Origin: a virus
IMG/VR virus record: IMGVR_UViG_3300027782_005743
Span: 1-64,000 of that record
Length of the DNA: 64,000 nt
Strand: one strand, 5' to 3'
A program made the translations under genes and the position numbers. The notes under the pieces were generated by a model. It had not been told where the DNA came from and did no database searches. It saw only the letters and a list, made by a program, of their open reading frames with translations. Below, piece by piece: positions 24,075 through 32,461 of this stretch; the first letter of the stretch is position 1; each line of letters begins with the position of its first letter.

Positions 24075-24117
24075 TAAGAAAACCTTGAACCTAAAAAATT
24101 CAAGGTTTTTTGGTATA
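24075..24117 (+). repeat. 43-bp direct repeat, right copy (terminator plus promoter)
   Basis: Exact copy of 22996-23038. It includes the terminator hairpin 24081-24107 (AACCTTGAA/TTCAAGGTT), T run 24106-24111 and the GGTATAATAAC element (24112-24122) for the gene at 24137. Confidence 0.9.
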
Positions 24118-24136
24118 ATAACCCTAAAATAAAAAA

Positions 24137-24526
24137 ATGACACATACAACATTATCAAACACAGCAGAGCGGTTAATGCAACTGCCAAAGGAAATTGAAA
24201 GCTTGCAGTATTCTATCCTAAAAAAGATGACATCATCTACTATAATTGCAGCAAGTGCTTCAAGTATTGAATCAAAGATTAGACTTGAAATTAATTCAGA
24301 AGTAGATGCAAACGGTAAAAAAGTTTACTCAAATGCTGAAACTCGTGGAGCTGAATTTGAAGAAAGAGCTCAATTTAATTCCGAGTTATTGGCAATTCGA
24401 GAAGACTATGACTCAATGCAAAGAGAGATTCAGGAAATGAAAATTCAGGTAGAGACCCTAAATAATGAACAGCGCAATATCCGTTCAATTCTGCACTTCT
24501 TTGCCGGCAGTAATGACCAGCTATAA
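24137..24526 (+). CDS. Helical phage protein, function unknown
   Basis: 129 residues, almost entirely helical and charged. KVYSNAETRGAEFEERAQ (about 62-79) resembles a motif in small phage proteins found near recombination or replication genes, but I cannot name the family. The C-terminal half is a likely coiled coil. It is driven from the promoter in the right direct repeat. Confidence 0.55.
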   Translation: MTHTTLSNTAERLMQLPKEIESLQYSILKKMTSSTIIAASASSIESKIRLEINSEVDANGKKVYSNAETRGAEFEERAQFNSELLAIREDYDSMQREIQEMKIQVETLNNEQRNIRSILHFFAGSNDQL

Positions 24527-24546
24527 TTAAAAGGACCTGGTCTTTA

Positions 24547-24555
24547 TATAAATAA
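24547..24555 (+). promoter_or_regulatory. Late promoter box (TATAAATAA)
   Basis: Perfect T4-type box, 22 nt before the ATG at 24578. Confidence 0.6.
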
Positions 24556-24577
24556 CCTAAAATAATTACTCAATAAT

Positions 24578-25078
24578 ATGAAACTATTAAAATTTACACA
24601 ATTTGTAAATGAAGAACATTCATCAATGAATGAAAATGAACCGCCAAGACGCCAATATGGTACTATTGATAAATTAAGATCAATTTTGAAAGGTAAGAAA
24701 GTCAAAATGATTGGGAGCTCAACTAAATTAAATCCAATGCTAAAGATAGAAAATGTGGAGGCAATAAGTTCGACTGGAGGTAATGTCAATGCTCCAGGCT
24801 TTACGAGAGATGTTGTTTACTTGGATTGTTCAATAGTAAATGATTACGGTGAAGAACTGGGTGGAATAGCTGATTCGGGTATTGGAGGTAATGTTGATGT
24901 ATTTTATAATTGTACTAATAATCCTACAAAAATGTTTAAAATTGACACTGAAATTATGGGTATAGCAAATCGTGAAATTGGGGGTGAAACCTATGTTAAT
25001 CCAAATTTGGCAAAGGAAATTGACACCTATTATGGTTCTTTATGGAAACTAACCCCAACTGTAAAAACGGATTATTAA
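24578..25078 (+). CDS. Tagged late protein
   Basis: 166 residues starting MKLLKFTQFVNEEHSS, nearly identical at DNA level in its first 36 bases to the next gene at 25096, so the tag-coding segment appears to have been duplicated or exchanged. The mature part is mixed and Gly/Asn-rich with no motif I recognise. Inferred packaged protein. Confidence 0.62.
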   Translation: MKLLKFTQFVNEEHSSMNENEPPRRQYGTIDKLRSILKGKKVKMIGSSTKLNPMLKIENVEAISSTGGNVNAPGFTRDVVYLDCSIVNDYGEELGGIADSGIGGNVDVFYNCTNNPTKMFKIDTEIMGIANREIGGETYVNPNLAKEIDTYYGSLWKLTPTVKTDY

Positions 25079-25095
25079 AATAATTAGGATATATT

Positions 25096-26010
25096 ATGAA
25101 ATTATTAAACTTTACACAATTTGTAAATGAAAATATATTAGAGGCAGTAGCTGGTCTAGAGCCAGTATTTACTCCACGAAACGACTCTAAGCCTATGAAT
25201 TTTCAATTTGAAGAAGGCCAGTTTAAATTAAATGCAGAGCAGTCAGCCAAGGCCATTGCGTTCATAAAAGATCATATTAAATCGTCAATTCCAACAATTG
25301 AAAAATTTATTTCTACCAGTGGACCAATTTCAAAATCACAAACTGAACTTTCAATTTCAAAATCTACACTACCATCAATCATTCAGTTTTACGTTGGAAC
25401 ATCATCAACTGGTACTCAAACTGTCAATTCAAACATTGCACAAAAACGAATGGACTACTTAACAGGTCTTTATCTTGAGGTTATGAATAGTTTTGGAATT
25501 AAGGACAGTATTTCCCGTAAATTAATGATTCAAGCCCCTAAGGACTATCAACCCGCCCCAGTTAATAACAATTTCTATGACTCAACTAAACTTGCACCAG
25601 TTGCAAAAGATAGATTGTGCCAAATAATTATTAATCCAATTACTACAATGGGTAATACGCCTGGCCAAATTGGTAATATACAAGGTAAGTTAATTGATGC
25701 AAGTTCAATTATTAATACTTGGCATGGTGATTTTGTTGATGAAGATGCAATTGTTAGCGGAATAGCAAAGTTACAAACCTATTCTGATATTACCGACTTA
25801 AATACTGCTTTGAAAAATGCTCGTATGGGTACGTTAGAAGAATTTCTAAATAAACAATTAGCTCACAATGATGCTCTTGAACTTAATAAAATTGTAAAAA
25901 TGTTAAATGATGCAGCAACCCGTAGTTTAGATAAAAACGGCAACCCTATAGGATATATTGCAAAAAAGGTTGATAGTGATACTATCTCAATCATGCTTGC
26001 TACCGTTTAA
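25096..26010 (+). CDS. Tagged late protein
   Basis: 304 residues starting MKLLNFTQFVNENILEA. The middle holds Ser/Thr-rich strands and VNSNIAQKRMDYLTGLY, faintly OmpA-like. VDEDAIVSGIAKLQTYSDITDLNTAL near 215-240 resembles a helical repeat seen in other phage internal proteins. No catalytic residues evident. It lies 18 bases after its tagged neighbour, with no late box of its own. Confidence 0.6.
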   Translation: MKLLNFTQFVNENILEAVAGLEPVFTPRNDSKPMNFQFEEGQFKLNAEQSAKAIAFIKDHIKSSIPTIEKFISTSGPISKSQTELSISKSTLPSIIQFYVGTSSTGTQTVNSNIAQKRMDYLTGLYLEVMNSFGIKDSISRKLMIQAPKDYQPAPVNNNFYDSTKLAPVAKDRLCQIIINPITTMGNTPGQIGNIQGKLIDASSIINTWHGDFVDEDAIVSGIAKLQTYSDITDLNTALKNARMGTLEEFLNKQLAHNDALELNKIVKMLNDAATRSLDKNGNPIGYIAKKVDSDTISIMLATV

Positions 26011-26013
26011 TTT

Positions 26014-26022
26014 TATAAATAA
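26014..26022 (+). promoter_or_regulatory. Late promoter box upstream of a terminator
   Basis: TATAAATAA just after the stop at 26010, but followed by a terminator at 26047. It is either inactive, gives a very short RNA, or is partly read through. Confidence 0.35.
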
Positions 26023-26046
26023 CCAACTTAATTAATACTAATAATT

Positions 26047-26074
26047 AAACCGGTCTAATTAGGCCGGTTTTTTT
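26047..26074 (+). terminator. Rho-independent terminator
   Basis: AAACCGG (26047-26053) pairs with CCGGTTT (26064-26070), then a T run. Confidence 0.85.
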
Positions 26075-26081
26075 ATGTGAG

Positions 26082-26089
26082 ATAAATAA
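26082..26089 (+). promoter_or_regulatory. Late promoter box
   Basis: ATAAATAA 19 nt before the ATG at 26109. Confidence 0.5.
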
Positions 26090-26108
26090 AATAAAGTAAC
26101 TAAACTAA

Positions 26109-26705
26109 ATGAATTATACAAGGGAACAAGTTGAATCGGCAGTAAAAGCTAAGGGTTATACCTGGTTTGATGATATCGCAAATAAGGGTTATGACTTAAA
26201 TATTGTAGGAATTAGAAATGCTGGTACAGGCCAAACGGTTACAAATATATTTGATGATTTATTAACAGTTTCATATAAAGTGGATGGTGCTTGGCAGTTT
26301 AATAGTTGGCAAGCTACTACTGATCCAGGTAAAAAAGGTGTTATGGAGTATCATAATGCGGCTGGGGTTGCACGACTAGTTGAAGGTCAATATAGAGGGT
26401 CTCATACAATTAGACTTCATCAAGGTAAATACGAAGCATTAGGTCAGGCAAAAAATGTAAAGGTTTACCGAGACGCAGACCGTAACCTTATCTATAGCGA
26501 GGATAAAATTCAGGAAGGTATATTTGGTATTAATATCCATAAAGCTGGAGCTGACTCTACTTATGTAGAGAACTGGTCAGAAGGCTGTCAAGTATTTAAG
26601 CGATCCGCTGACTTTGACAAGTTTATGGCAATTTGTCGACTTGCGGTACCTATCCATAAAAACTCATTTAGTTATACCCTAATCAAGTCAACCGATATAA
26701 AATAA
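26109..26705 (+). CDS. YkuD-like (L,D-transpeptidase fold) protein
   Basis: 198 residues. INIHKAGADS (about 141-150) and NWSEGCQVF (about 155-163) carry the His and the Ser-x-Gly-Cys catalytic pattern of L,D-transpeptidase-like domains, a common type in phage tail or lysis modules. There is no signal peptide. It may cleave or crosslink peptidoglycan peptides during entry. It lies upstream of two adhesin genes. Confidence 0.68.
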   Translation: MNYTREQVESAVKAKGYTWFDDIANKGYDLNIVGIRNAGTGQTVTNIFDDLLTVSYKVDGAWQFNSWQATTDPGKKGVMEYHNAAGVARLVEGQYRGSHTIRLHQGKYEALGQAKNVKVYRDADRNLIYSEDKIQEGIFGINIHKAGADSTYVENWSEGCQVFKRSADFDKFMAICRLAVPIHKNSFSYTLIKSTDIK

Positions 26706-26715
26706 TTAAGACTAG

Positions 26716-27585
26716 ATGAGTACTACTCCATTTGCATATAATCCTGGACATTCTACTATTGCTGGAACAACCAATTTAGTTGATTTAGCAATAGGCACAA
26801 CCGCTCAACACTATGGAGCTAATCCTGGAGGTTTGACTTGGTGGATGGGACCTGAAGATATAACTGGTTATCTAATTTGCAGGCCAGTACCTGCTGGAAA
26901 TCAGCCAACTCAAATGGGTGCAATTGGAACAGTCAGATTTGCTAGAAGCACAGCTAAAACTGATCAATCATTTTTGGAACTAGCCAATTATATCAAAAGA
27001 GATTTAGGCGGATCCCCTAACCTGGCTAGTGCATCAGCTGCTCTTACGTGGTTAACCGATAATGGCTATTGGACTTCATGGGTTCAACCATATATTGCAG
27101 GTTTATATAAAACAACATACAATGGATATTTTGCCGATTCGGTTAGTTTCTTTGCAACTGCAACTCCACAAGCTTTTTTAAACAATCCAATAACTGAAGT
27201 CCAAACAACATCTATTTTTGAACCAGCAACGGATGATGGGTCAGATTTTAGTTGCCAATGGTTGGGGTATTTTAAACCAGCTACTTCTGAAACTTATACA
27301 TTTTATACATCAAGTGATGATGCATCGTATATGTGGATCGGTGCAAATGCTCAAACTGGTTTTACGACAGCCAATGCAACGGTTAACAATGGTGGATTGC
27401 ATGGAACAACTGAAAAATCGGGATCAATTACATTAACTGCCGGCGTTTATTATCCAGTTAGAATTCAATTTGGCGAACGCGGTGGTGGAGATGTGTTAAC
27501 CTTTAATTACTCAACTCCGACTATCTCTAAAACGACTAATGTTACTGGATTAGTTTTCTATAATTCAACAACTAATAATTTTTAA
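26716..27585 (+). CDS. Adhesin with PA14-like carbohydrate-binding domain
   Basis: 289 residues. Residues 1-120 (Gly/Trp-rich, NPGGLTWWMGP) are shared with the next protein and probably anchor it to the tail fibre. Residues about 150-289 (QWLGYFKPATSETYTFYTSSDDASYMWIG, AGVYYPVRIQFGERGGGDVL) match a PA14/GLEYA beta-sandwich that binds glycans. Probably a receptor-binding protein. Tandem duplicate with domain swap. Confidence 0.75.
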   Translation: MSTTPFAYNPGHSTIAGTTNLVDLAIGTTAQHYGANPGGLTWWMGPEDITGYLICRPVPAGNQPTQMGAIGTVRFARSTAKTDQSFLELANYIKRDLGGSPNLASASAALTWLTDNGYWTSWVQPYIAGLYKTTYNGYFADSVSFFATATPQAFLNNPITEVQTTSIFEPATDDGSDFSCQWLGYFKPATSETYTFYTSSDDASYMWIGANAQTGFTTANATVNNGGLHGTTEKSGSITLTAGVYYPVRIQFGERGGGDVLTFNYSTPTISKTTNVTGLVFYNSTTNNF

Positions 27586-27600
27586 AAATAAAATATTATA

Positions 27601-28761
27601 ATGGCTAGTACAAAACCATTTTCTAGAAATCCATCACATACTGCAATTTCAGGGGTAACCAATCTTGGAGATATTGCAATAGGAACCTCTGCTCAAAACT
27701 ATTCAGCTAATCCAGGCGGATTAACTTGGTGGATGGGGCCAGACGAATCAACTGGCTATGTGATTGGTGCACCAGTTGCTCTAGAAAATCAATCAACTCC
27801 AATTGGATCAGTAGGAAATGTTCAATTTTGGAGAACCAATTCCTTAAGCGATTCTGAATTTCTTTCATTAGCCAATTATGTTAAACGGACATTCGGTGGA
27901 GCTGCTGATTTAGCAACTGCAACAGATGCTAATGTATGGTTAGCTGCAAACAATTACTATACAAACTGGACTTTGCCAGCAACTACAACTACTACGACGG
28001 CCGCGCCAACTACAACTACAACAACGGCAGAGCCAACTACAACTACAACAACGGCAGCGCCGACTATAATAACCTCTGGCCTTATTTTAAATTATGATAT
28101 TAGTAAGCCGGCCTCATACTCAGGCAGTGGAACTACTATAACTGACTTACAGGGAAATTCCAATGCAACAACCGTTAATAGCCCAACGTATACTTCTTCT
28201 GGAGGTGGCTACTTAACATTTAACGGAAGCAATCAATACTTTGTTACTAACACCTCATTAAATTCTAAATTATCACCAGCCAATACGTCAACCGTATTAT
28301 CAATATTTGTTTGGGTATATCCTATGGATAATGGTGTTATAGTAGCAGAATTAGGACAGGCAACGGCAAATACCTTATGGCATGATTCTCAAATCGAAAT
28401 GGTTGCTGGAACAATTAAATTTTCTGTTTGGAGCGGTGTTGTACAAAACTTATCATCATCTATTTCAACGCCTTTAAATAACTGGTATTATGTTGGGTTC
28501 ACTTATGACGGAACAAATTTAAGAGGATATGTTAATGGTTCATTGGCTGTAACTTCCGGTACAATAACCAGACAAACTCCTTATAACAACGGAGGCGGCG
28601 TAGGACTGCACTATGCAGTAGCTTCAGAGGATCTTACAAAGCTTGGAGATGGCTCGTATGCTAACATGAGATTTGGTGGAATGCAAATCTACAATACGGC
28701 ATTAACTGGCAACAACGTGTTGACTAATTTTAACGCAACTAAATCAACCTACGGTCTGTAA
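27601..28761 (+). CDS. Adhesin with Thr-rich linker and LamG/ConA-like domain
   Basis: 386 residues. Residues 1-122 repeat the N-terminal domain of the upstream adhesin (NPGGLTWWMGPDESTGYVIG). A threonine-rich linker of three nine-residue units follows (about 128-154). From about 160 comes a ConA-like LamG domain (LTFNGSNQYFV, FVWVYPMDNG, WYYVGFTYDGTNLRGYVNG). Probably a surface glycan-binding tail protein. Confidence 0.78.
   Translation: MASTKPFSRNPSHTAISGVTNLGDIAIGTSAQNYSANPGGLTWWMGPDESTGYVIGAPVALENQSTPIGSVGNVQFWRTNSLSDSEFLSLANYVKRTFGGAADLATATDANVWLAANNYYTNWTLPATTTTTTAAPTTTTTTAEPTTTTTTAAPTIITSGLILNYDISKPASYSGSGTTITDLQGNSNATTVNSPTYTSSGGGYLTFNGSNQYFVTNTSLNSKLSPANTSTVLSIFVWVYPMDNGVIVAELGQATANTLWHDSQIEMVAGTIKFSVWSGVVQNLSSSISTPLNNWYYVGFTYDGTNLRGYVNGSLAVTSGTITRQTPYNNGGGVGLHYAVASEDLTKLGDGSYANMRFGGMQIYNTALTGNNVLTNFNATKSTYGL
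27982..28062 (+). repeat. Three 27-bp tandem repeats coding a Thr linker
   Basis: Three in-frame units encode TTTTTTA[AE]P. Copies two and three are nearly identical, so the number could vary by slippage, changing linker length. Confidence 0.85.
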
Positions 28762-28766
28762 TTCTT

Positions 28767-28777
28767 GGTATATTAAT
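28767..28777 (+). promoter_or_regulatory. GGTATATTAAT promoter-like element
   Basis: TATATT hexamer directly before the ATG at 28781; the element extends into a short palindrome (TGGTATATTAATACCA). Confidence 0.45.
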
Positions 28778-28780
28778 ACC

Positions 28781-29452
28781 ATGATGAATGAATTCCAAAA
28801 GTATGCAATGAGCGAGCACGGGGTGTCCTCATTGAAATTAGATTATTACGGTAAACAAGTTGAGTCATCAATGACTCCTTATATCTTAGAAGAACGCGAG
28901 TTACGTGTTACTCAAATGGATATTTTTTCCAGATTAATGAGAGACCGTATTCTTTGGGTTGCTGGTCCAGTAAATGATTATATGTCAACAATTGTGCAGG
29001 CTCAGTTAATGTTCCTAGATTCAGTTGATGGTACGGATATTACAATGCATATTGATTCTCCAGGCGGATCAGTTAAGTCTGGACTTTCAATGGTAGACGT
29101 AATGGATTATATTAAAGCCGATATCCGAACAGTAAATACTGGAATGGCTGCATCAATGGGATCAGTTCTCTTAGGTGCTGGCACAAAGGGTAAGCGTAGT
29201 TCCCTAAAGCACTCAACCACAATGTTACATCAATCTTCTGGAGGTTTTAGTGGAAATATTCAAGATGCTGAAGTTGACTGGGCTGAATGGCAAAAAGTTA
29301 ATCATGAACTATTTGTATTATTAGGTAAATACTGCGGTAAAAAACCTGATCAGGTAAAGAAGGATGCAACTAGAGACTTTTGGTTAAGTGCAGAAGAAGC
29401 CGTAAAATACGGAATCATTGATGAGATTGTAAAATCTAAAAAATCTAAATAA
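28781..29452 (+). CDS. clpP: ClpP-type serine protease
   Basis: 223 residues. MHIDSPGGSV (about 89-98) is the ClpP oxyanion-strand motif, GMAASMGS has the catalytic S125, TMLHQSSGG has H150, and TRDFWLSAEEAVKYGIID has D199: the full triad. ClpP forms a barrel that degrades proteins fed by an AAA+ partner. A ClpC-like partner with an IGF loop is encoded at 54729. The gene starts at the promoter element 28767. An alternative role as a prohead protease is possible, since some phages use ClpP-fold enzymes for this. Confidence 0.88.
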   Translation: MMNEFQKYAMSEHGVSSLKLDYYGKQVESSMTPYILEERELRVTQMDIFSRLMRDRILWVAGPVNDYMSTIVQAQLMFLDSVDGTDITMHIDSPGGSVKSGLSMVDVMDYIKADIRTVNTGMAASMGSVLLGAGTKGKRSSLKHSTTMLHQSSGGFSGNIQDAEVDWAEWQKVNHELFVLLGKYCGKKPDQVKKDATRDFWLSAEEAVKYGIIDEIVKSKKSK

Positions 29453-29458
29453 TAATAT

Positions 29459-29878
29459 ATGCATGGTAAAGTATTAGTACTCCTACGTGGAGTTCCTGGA
29501 GCAGGCAAAAGCTCGTTCGCAAATTTTGTATGGAATAGCGGTGTAATTTTTGAAGCTGATAAATTCTTTGATACACCGGATGGAGGTTATAAGTTTGATG
29601 GAGCTAAATTAAAAGAAGCCCATGAATGGTGTAGGCTTGGTGTACAAACTGCAATGGAAGAAAATATTCAAACCAACGGTCAGTATTATCCAGAAATAAT
29701 TGTATCAAATACATTTACTCGTGAATGGGAAATGCAAGCTTACGTAGACCTAGCCAAAGAATTTGGGTATACAGTAGTCTCCCTAATTGTTGAGAACCGT
29801 CATGGCGGAGTTAATCAACATGGAGTACCTGAGGAAAAGGTGCAAGAAATGCGAGACCGGTTTGAAGTAAAATTATGA
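29459..29878 (+). CDS. P-loop kinase-like ATPase (AAA_33/N4BP2L type)
   Basis: 139 residues. LLRGVPGAGKSSFAN (about 8-22) is Walker A. FEADKFFDTPDGGYKFDGAKLKEAHEWC (about 31-58) matches the family in which polynucleotide-kinase-like domains occur. IVSNTFTREWEM supplies the mobile-lid region. It may phosphorylate RNA or DNA 5' ends, which would fit the RNA ligase at 33619. Overlaps the next gene by four bases. Confidence 0.75.
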   Translation: MHGKVLVLLRGVPGAGKSSFANFVWNSGVIFEADKFFDTPDGGYKFDGAKLKEAHEWCRLGVQTAMEENIQTNGQYYPEIIVSNTFTREWEMQAYVDLAKEFGYTVVSLIVENRHGGVNQHGVPEEKVQEMRDRFEVKL

Positions 29879-30195
29879 AGCGTCACAGAGCTCAATTTAC
29901 TAAAATAGTAAAAGAATGGAATGAAGCAACCACATTTGAAGTATGGGAAGGAGTTAGGGATAATTTTACTTTTGGGTTTATTGGAGCTACTCTAGTCGTA
30001 TTCATTTCAACTAAAACTGATATTGCTGTATTGATTGGGTATTTGGCATACTATTTCTTTATGGGTAAAATAGTTAATAGACCGAAATATGTTACTGATC
30101 TTGGAAAATTAGTAGTATTTCCTATTCCTTCTGCACTTGGTGCATTTGCTGGTTATAAGTTATCATATATACTAATTCAATTAATATCAACATGA
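29875..30195 (+). CDS. Small membrane protein
   Basis: 106 residues with hydrophobic helices at about 32-46, 49-63 and 80-100. The amphipathic start contains WNEATTFEVWEGVRDNF. ATGA overlaps link it to both neighbours. No family recognised. Confidence 0.55.
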   Translation: MKRHRAQFTKIVKEWNEATTFEVWEGVRDNFTFGFIGATLVVFISTKTDIAVLIGYLAYYFFMGKIVNRPKYVTDLGKLVVFPIPSALGAFAGYKLSYILIQLIST

Positions 30196-30368
30196 TTAAA
30201 GAATTTACTGGGTATCGAGCCGTTTATAAAATTAATGGTACCAATGAAAATGGTGTAGCATTTGCTAAAACCCTTAAGCAATTAAAATCATCAATTGATT
30301 TGTTTAATGTAAATAAAGATTATCGGATTGAAGGTTTTGATGGAACCGTTTGGCATTTAATAAATTAA
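30192..30368 (+). CDS. Short hypothetical protein (58 aa)
   Basis: Starts with ATG overlapping the previous stop (ATGA at 30192) and reads MIKEFTGYRAVYKINGTNENG onward to GFDGTVWHLIN. Mainly beta by pattern. Coupled position and codon use like its neighbours argue that it is real. Confidence 0.55.
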   Translation: MIKEFTGYRAVYKINGTNENGVAFAKTLKQLKSSIDLFNVNKDYRIEGFDGTVWHLIN

Positions 30369-30371
30369 AGT

Positions 30372-30382
30372 GGTATATTATT
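30372..30382 (+). promoter_or_regulatory. GGTATATTATT promoter-like element
   Basis: TATATT hexamer 22 nt before the ATG at 30405. Confidence 0.4.
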
Positions 30383-30404
30383 TAAAATCAAAAACAAATA
30401 AGCT

Positions 30405-30740
30405 ATGAATAAAAAAGAATTAATTGATGCACTTCTACAGAAGTTTGGAGTGTTTATCAAAAAACTTGGTAATCTAATTATTGTTGCCATTGCAATGTTG
30501 GCAGGTTTCTTTATTGGCTATTACTATTGGGTAATGACAAATAAGGTTGGAAAATCTCAATGGGATAGTATTAAACCGCTAACCACAACATCTGTTGCAA
30601 TTAACGAACGTAATGAATTATTGGTAATTGACCGAAAGACTGGAATCTATTCGATTTATCAAGATTCAGTAGGGATTGTTATTTTTAATCTCTATGCAAA
30701 TCGTATTTATAAACAAGCAGTTCCAGTAACTACTAAATAA
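30405..30740 (+). CDS. Single-pass membrane protein
   Basis: 111 residues. One strong helix at about 24-44 (LIIVAIAMLAGFFIGYYYW) after a basic amphipathic N-terminus, then a soluble strand-rich part (ELLVIDRKTGIYSIYQDSVGIVIF). The stop overlaps the start of the transglycosylase gene (TAATGA), suggesting linked expression in the envelope. Confidence 0.55.
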   Translation: MNKKELIDALLQKFGVFIKKLGNLIIVAIAMLAGFFIGYYYWVMTNKVGKSQWDSIKPLTTTSVAINERNELLVIDRKTGIYSIYQDSVGIVIFNLYANRIYKQAVPVTTK

Positions 30741-31255
30741 TGACCTCATTAAAAACCATATTAATCTTAAGCAGTCTAATCTTATTTGGAGCAATATGGA
30801 CGTATGAGATTAATAAAACAGCAGTTGGACTACCGGATGGAGCACGAACACTAGAAAGTGCTCCACCTTGTGTTCAAATGTATGATCACCTTAAGGAATA
30901 CGCAGATAAGTATAGAGTTCCATTTCATATTGCATATGGAGTAGCTCATAAAGAAACTGGATATAATGGTGCATTTCATTGGGCTTATAAGCCAGCCCTA
31001 ACATCAGCGGCTGCAGCATATGGAGCAATGCAAATACAGGTCCCTACTGCAAACTTTATTTGGCGGTCAGGCAAAAAGATTACCGCAAAAAGATTATTAA
31101 CGGATCTAAAATTTAATGTTGAGACCTCAATGAAACTGCTTGCATATTTAAAAAAACGATATGGAAGTTGGGAACTTGCACTTGGCTGTTATAATACAGG
31201 CCGGCCGTTGGTAAATTCCTATGCCCTAGAAATTGTACACTCAAAATATAAATAA
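30740..31255 (+). CDS. Membrane-anchored lytic transglycosylase (SLT)
   Basis: 171 residues. An N-terminal signal anchor (about 5-22) is followed by an SLT domain: GVAHKETGYN with catalytic E72, AAYGAMQIQVPTA (about 92-104) and ALGCYNTGRP (about 146-155). It cleaves peptidoglycan glycan strands from the periplasmic side. It may act in DNA entry or lysis, beside the GH19 endolysin. Confidence 0.85.
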   Translation: MTSLKTILILSSLILFGAIWTYEINKTAVGLPDGARTLESAPPCVQMYDHLKEYADKYRVPFHIAYGVAHKETGYNGAFHWAYKPALTSAAAAYGAMQIQVPTANFIWRSGKKITAKRLLTDLKFNVETSMKLLAYLKKRYGSWELALGCYNTGRPLVNSYALEIVHSKYK

Positions 31256-31270
31256 AAAAAATTAAATAAA

Positions 31271-31531
31271 ATGGCAGACTTTTGTAATAAATGCGCACAT
31301 GAATTATGGGGAGAAGATTTTGAACCGGAAATTGATGTTCCTAAAATTGCTAATCAACTTCCAACCGGTCATTATATTTCGGTACTTTGTGAAGGTTGTA
31401 TAATGGTTGCAGTTTCAAAGGACGAAACTGGTAAAGTTAATATTGCCTATGGTAATATCGGAGGAGATGACTTAACTTGGGGGTCTTTTGAAGACTGGGA
31501 AGCCAAAGACTCAAGTTTAAAAATTAAATAA
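31271..31531 (+). CDS. Small protein with two CxxC pairs
   Basis: 86 residues. CNKCAHELWG near the start and LCEGCIM near 42-48 could bind zinc. The C-terminus is acidic with Trp residues. Unknown role. Confidence 0.55.
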   Translation: MADFCNKCAHELWGEDFEPEIDVPKIANQLPTGHYISVLCEGCIMVAVSKDETGKVNIAYGNIGGDDLTWGSFEDWEAKDSSLKIK

Positions 31532-31532
31532 T

Positions 31533-31787
31533 ATGACACACTTAGATAAATTTGAAATGGTTAATTTGTGCGAGACTGCTGAAGAATTAACTAATGCACT
31601 AAGAGCAATTGCTGATCAGGAAACCGGTATGATTAAAGGTCGATTACGCGAATTTGATTCACAGCGGATGTCAGGATATGTTTCACTAGTTATAAATGAA
31701 GGAGCTCCAGCAAATTTATTAACCAGAGAATTTGGAATTCGGCAACAAGCTCTATATTTAAGGTACTGTATACAAAACGGAATTTAA
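31533..31787 (+). CDS. Small hypothetical protein
   Basis: 84 residues, helical, with MVNLCETAEELTNALRAI and a C-terminal REFGIRQQALYLRYCI segment that could be a helix-turn-helix, though weakly. One base after the upstream stop, three before the phosphoesterase start. Confidence 0.5.
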   Translation: MTHLDKFEMVNLCETAEELTNALRAIADQETGMIKGRLREFDSQRMSGYVSLVINEGAPANLLTREFGIRQQALYLRYCIQNGI

Positions 31788-31789
31788 TA

Positions 31790-32443
31790 ATGAAATTAAC
31801 AATTGAACCTCATCAGCGTGTTTGGTTTACTTCAGACACCCACTATATGCACTCTAATATTTGTAGAGGTACGTCTAATTGGGTAGAGGGCAGTAAGACT
31901 CGTGATTTTGACGAGCTTGAACAAATGAATGAGGTTATTATTGATAATATTAATAATTCAGTTAGGGAAGACGATATTCTATTTCATCTAGGCGATTGGT
32001 CATTTGGAGGATACGAGAATATTGAAGGGTTTAGGCAAAAGATTACGTGTAAGAATATTCATTTACTACTTGGAAATCACGACCATCACATTGAGAATGA
32101 TAAGGGCGGCATTCAAAAACTGTTTAAGTCAGTTAATAATTATCTTAGACTTGAACTTAATATTTTAAAGCCGGAAGATAAAGAAACCATTCGTAAAACT
32201 TTTGTACTGTGCCATTACCCAATTGCAAGTTGGCATGATATGAACCGTGGAGTTATTCAATTGCATGGACATGTGCATTTACCGCCAGAGCTAAAGTTAC
32301 ATGAAGGTAAAGCAATGGATGTTGGAATGGATGGTAATTTATTGGAGCCCTATTCTTTACAAGAAATTTTACAAATAATGAGGGACCGCCCAATTAGGTG
32401 CCTTGAATTACCAAACGATCATCATGAGGATGGTGATCAATAA
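31790..32443 (+). CDS. Calcineurin-like metallophosphoesterase
   Basis: 217 residues. VWFTSDTHYMHSNI (about 11-24), LFHLGDWSFGG (about 63-73), LLLGNHDHHIE (about 91-101), LCHYPIASWHDM (about 136) and LHGHVHLP give the complete dinuclear metal site. It resembles the phosphoesterases common in T4-like phages. Substrate unknown. The C-terminus is rich in His and Asp. Confidence 0.85.
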   Translation: MKLTIEPHQRVWFTSDTHYMHSNICRGTSNWVEGSKTRDFDELEQMNEVIIDNINNSVREDDILFHLGDWSFGGYENIEGFRQKITCKNIHLLLGNHDHHIENDKGGIQKLFKSVNNYLRLELNILKPEDKETIRKTFVLCHYPIASWHDMNRGVIQLHGHVHLPPELKLHEGKAMDVGMDGNLLEPYSLQEILQIMRDRPIRCLELPNDHHEDGDQ

Positions 32444-32461
32444 TTTTAATTAAATTAAATA

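Noticed and set aside
27982-28062. Short tandem repeats as a CRISPR array
   Set aside because: Repeats are contiguous, in frame and encode a Thr linker; there are no spacers.
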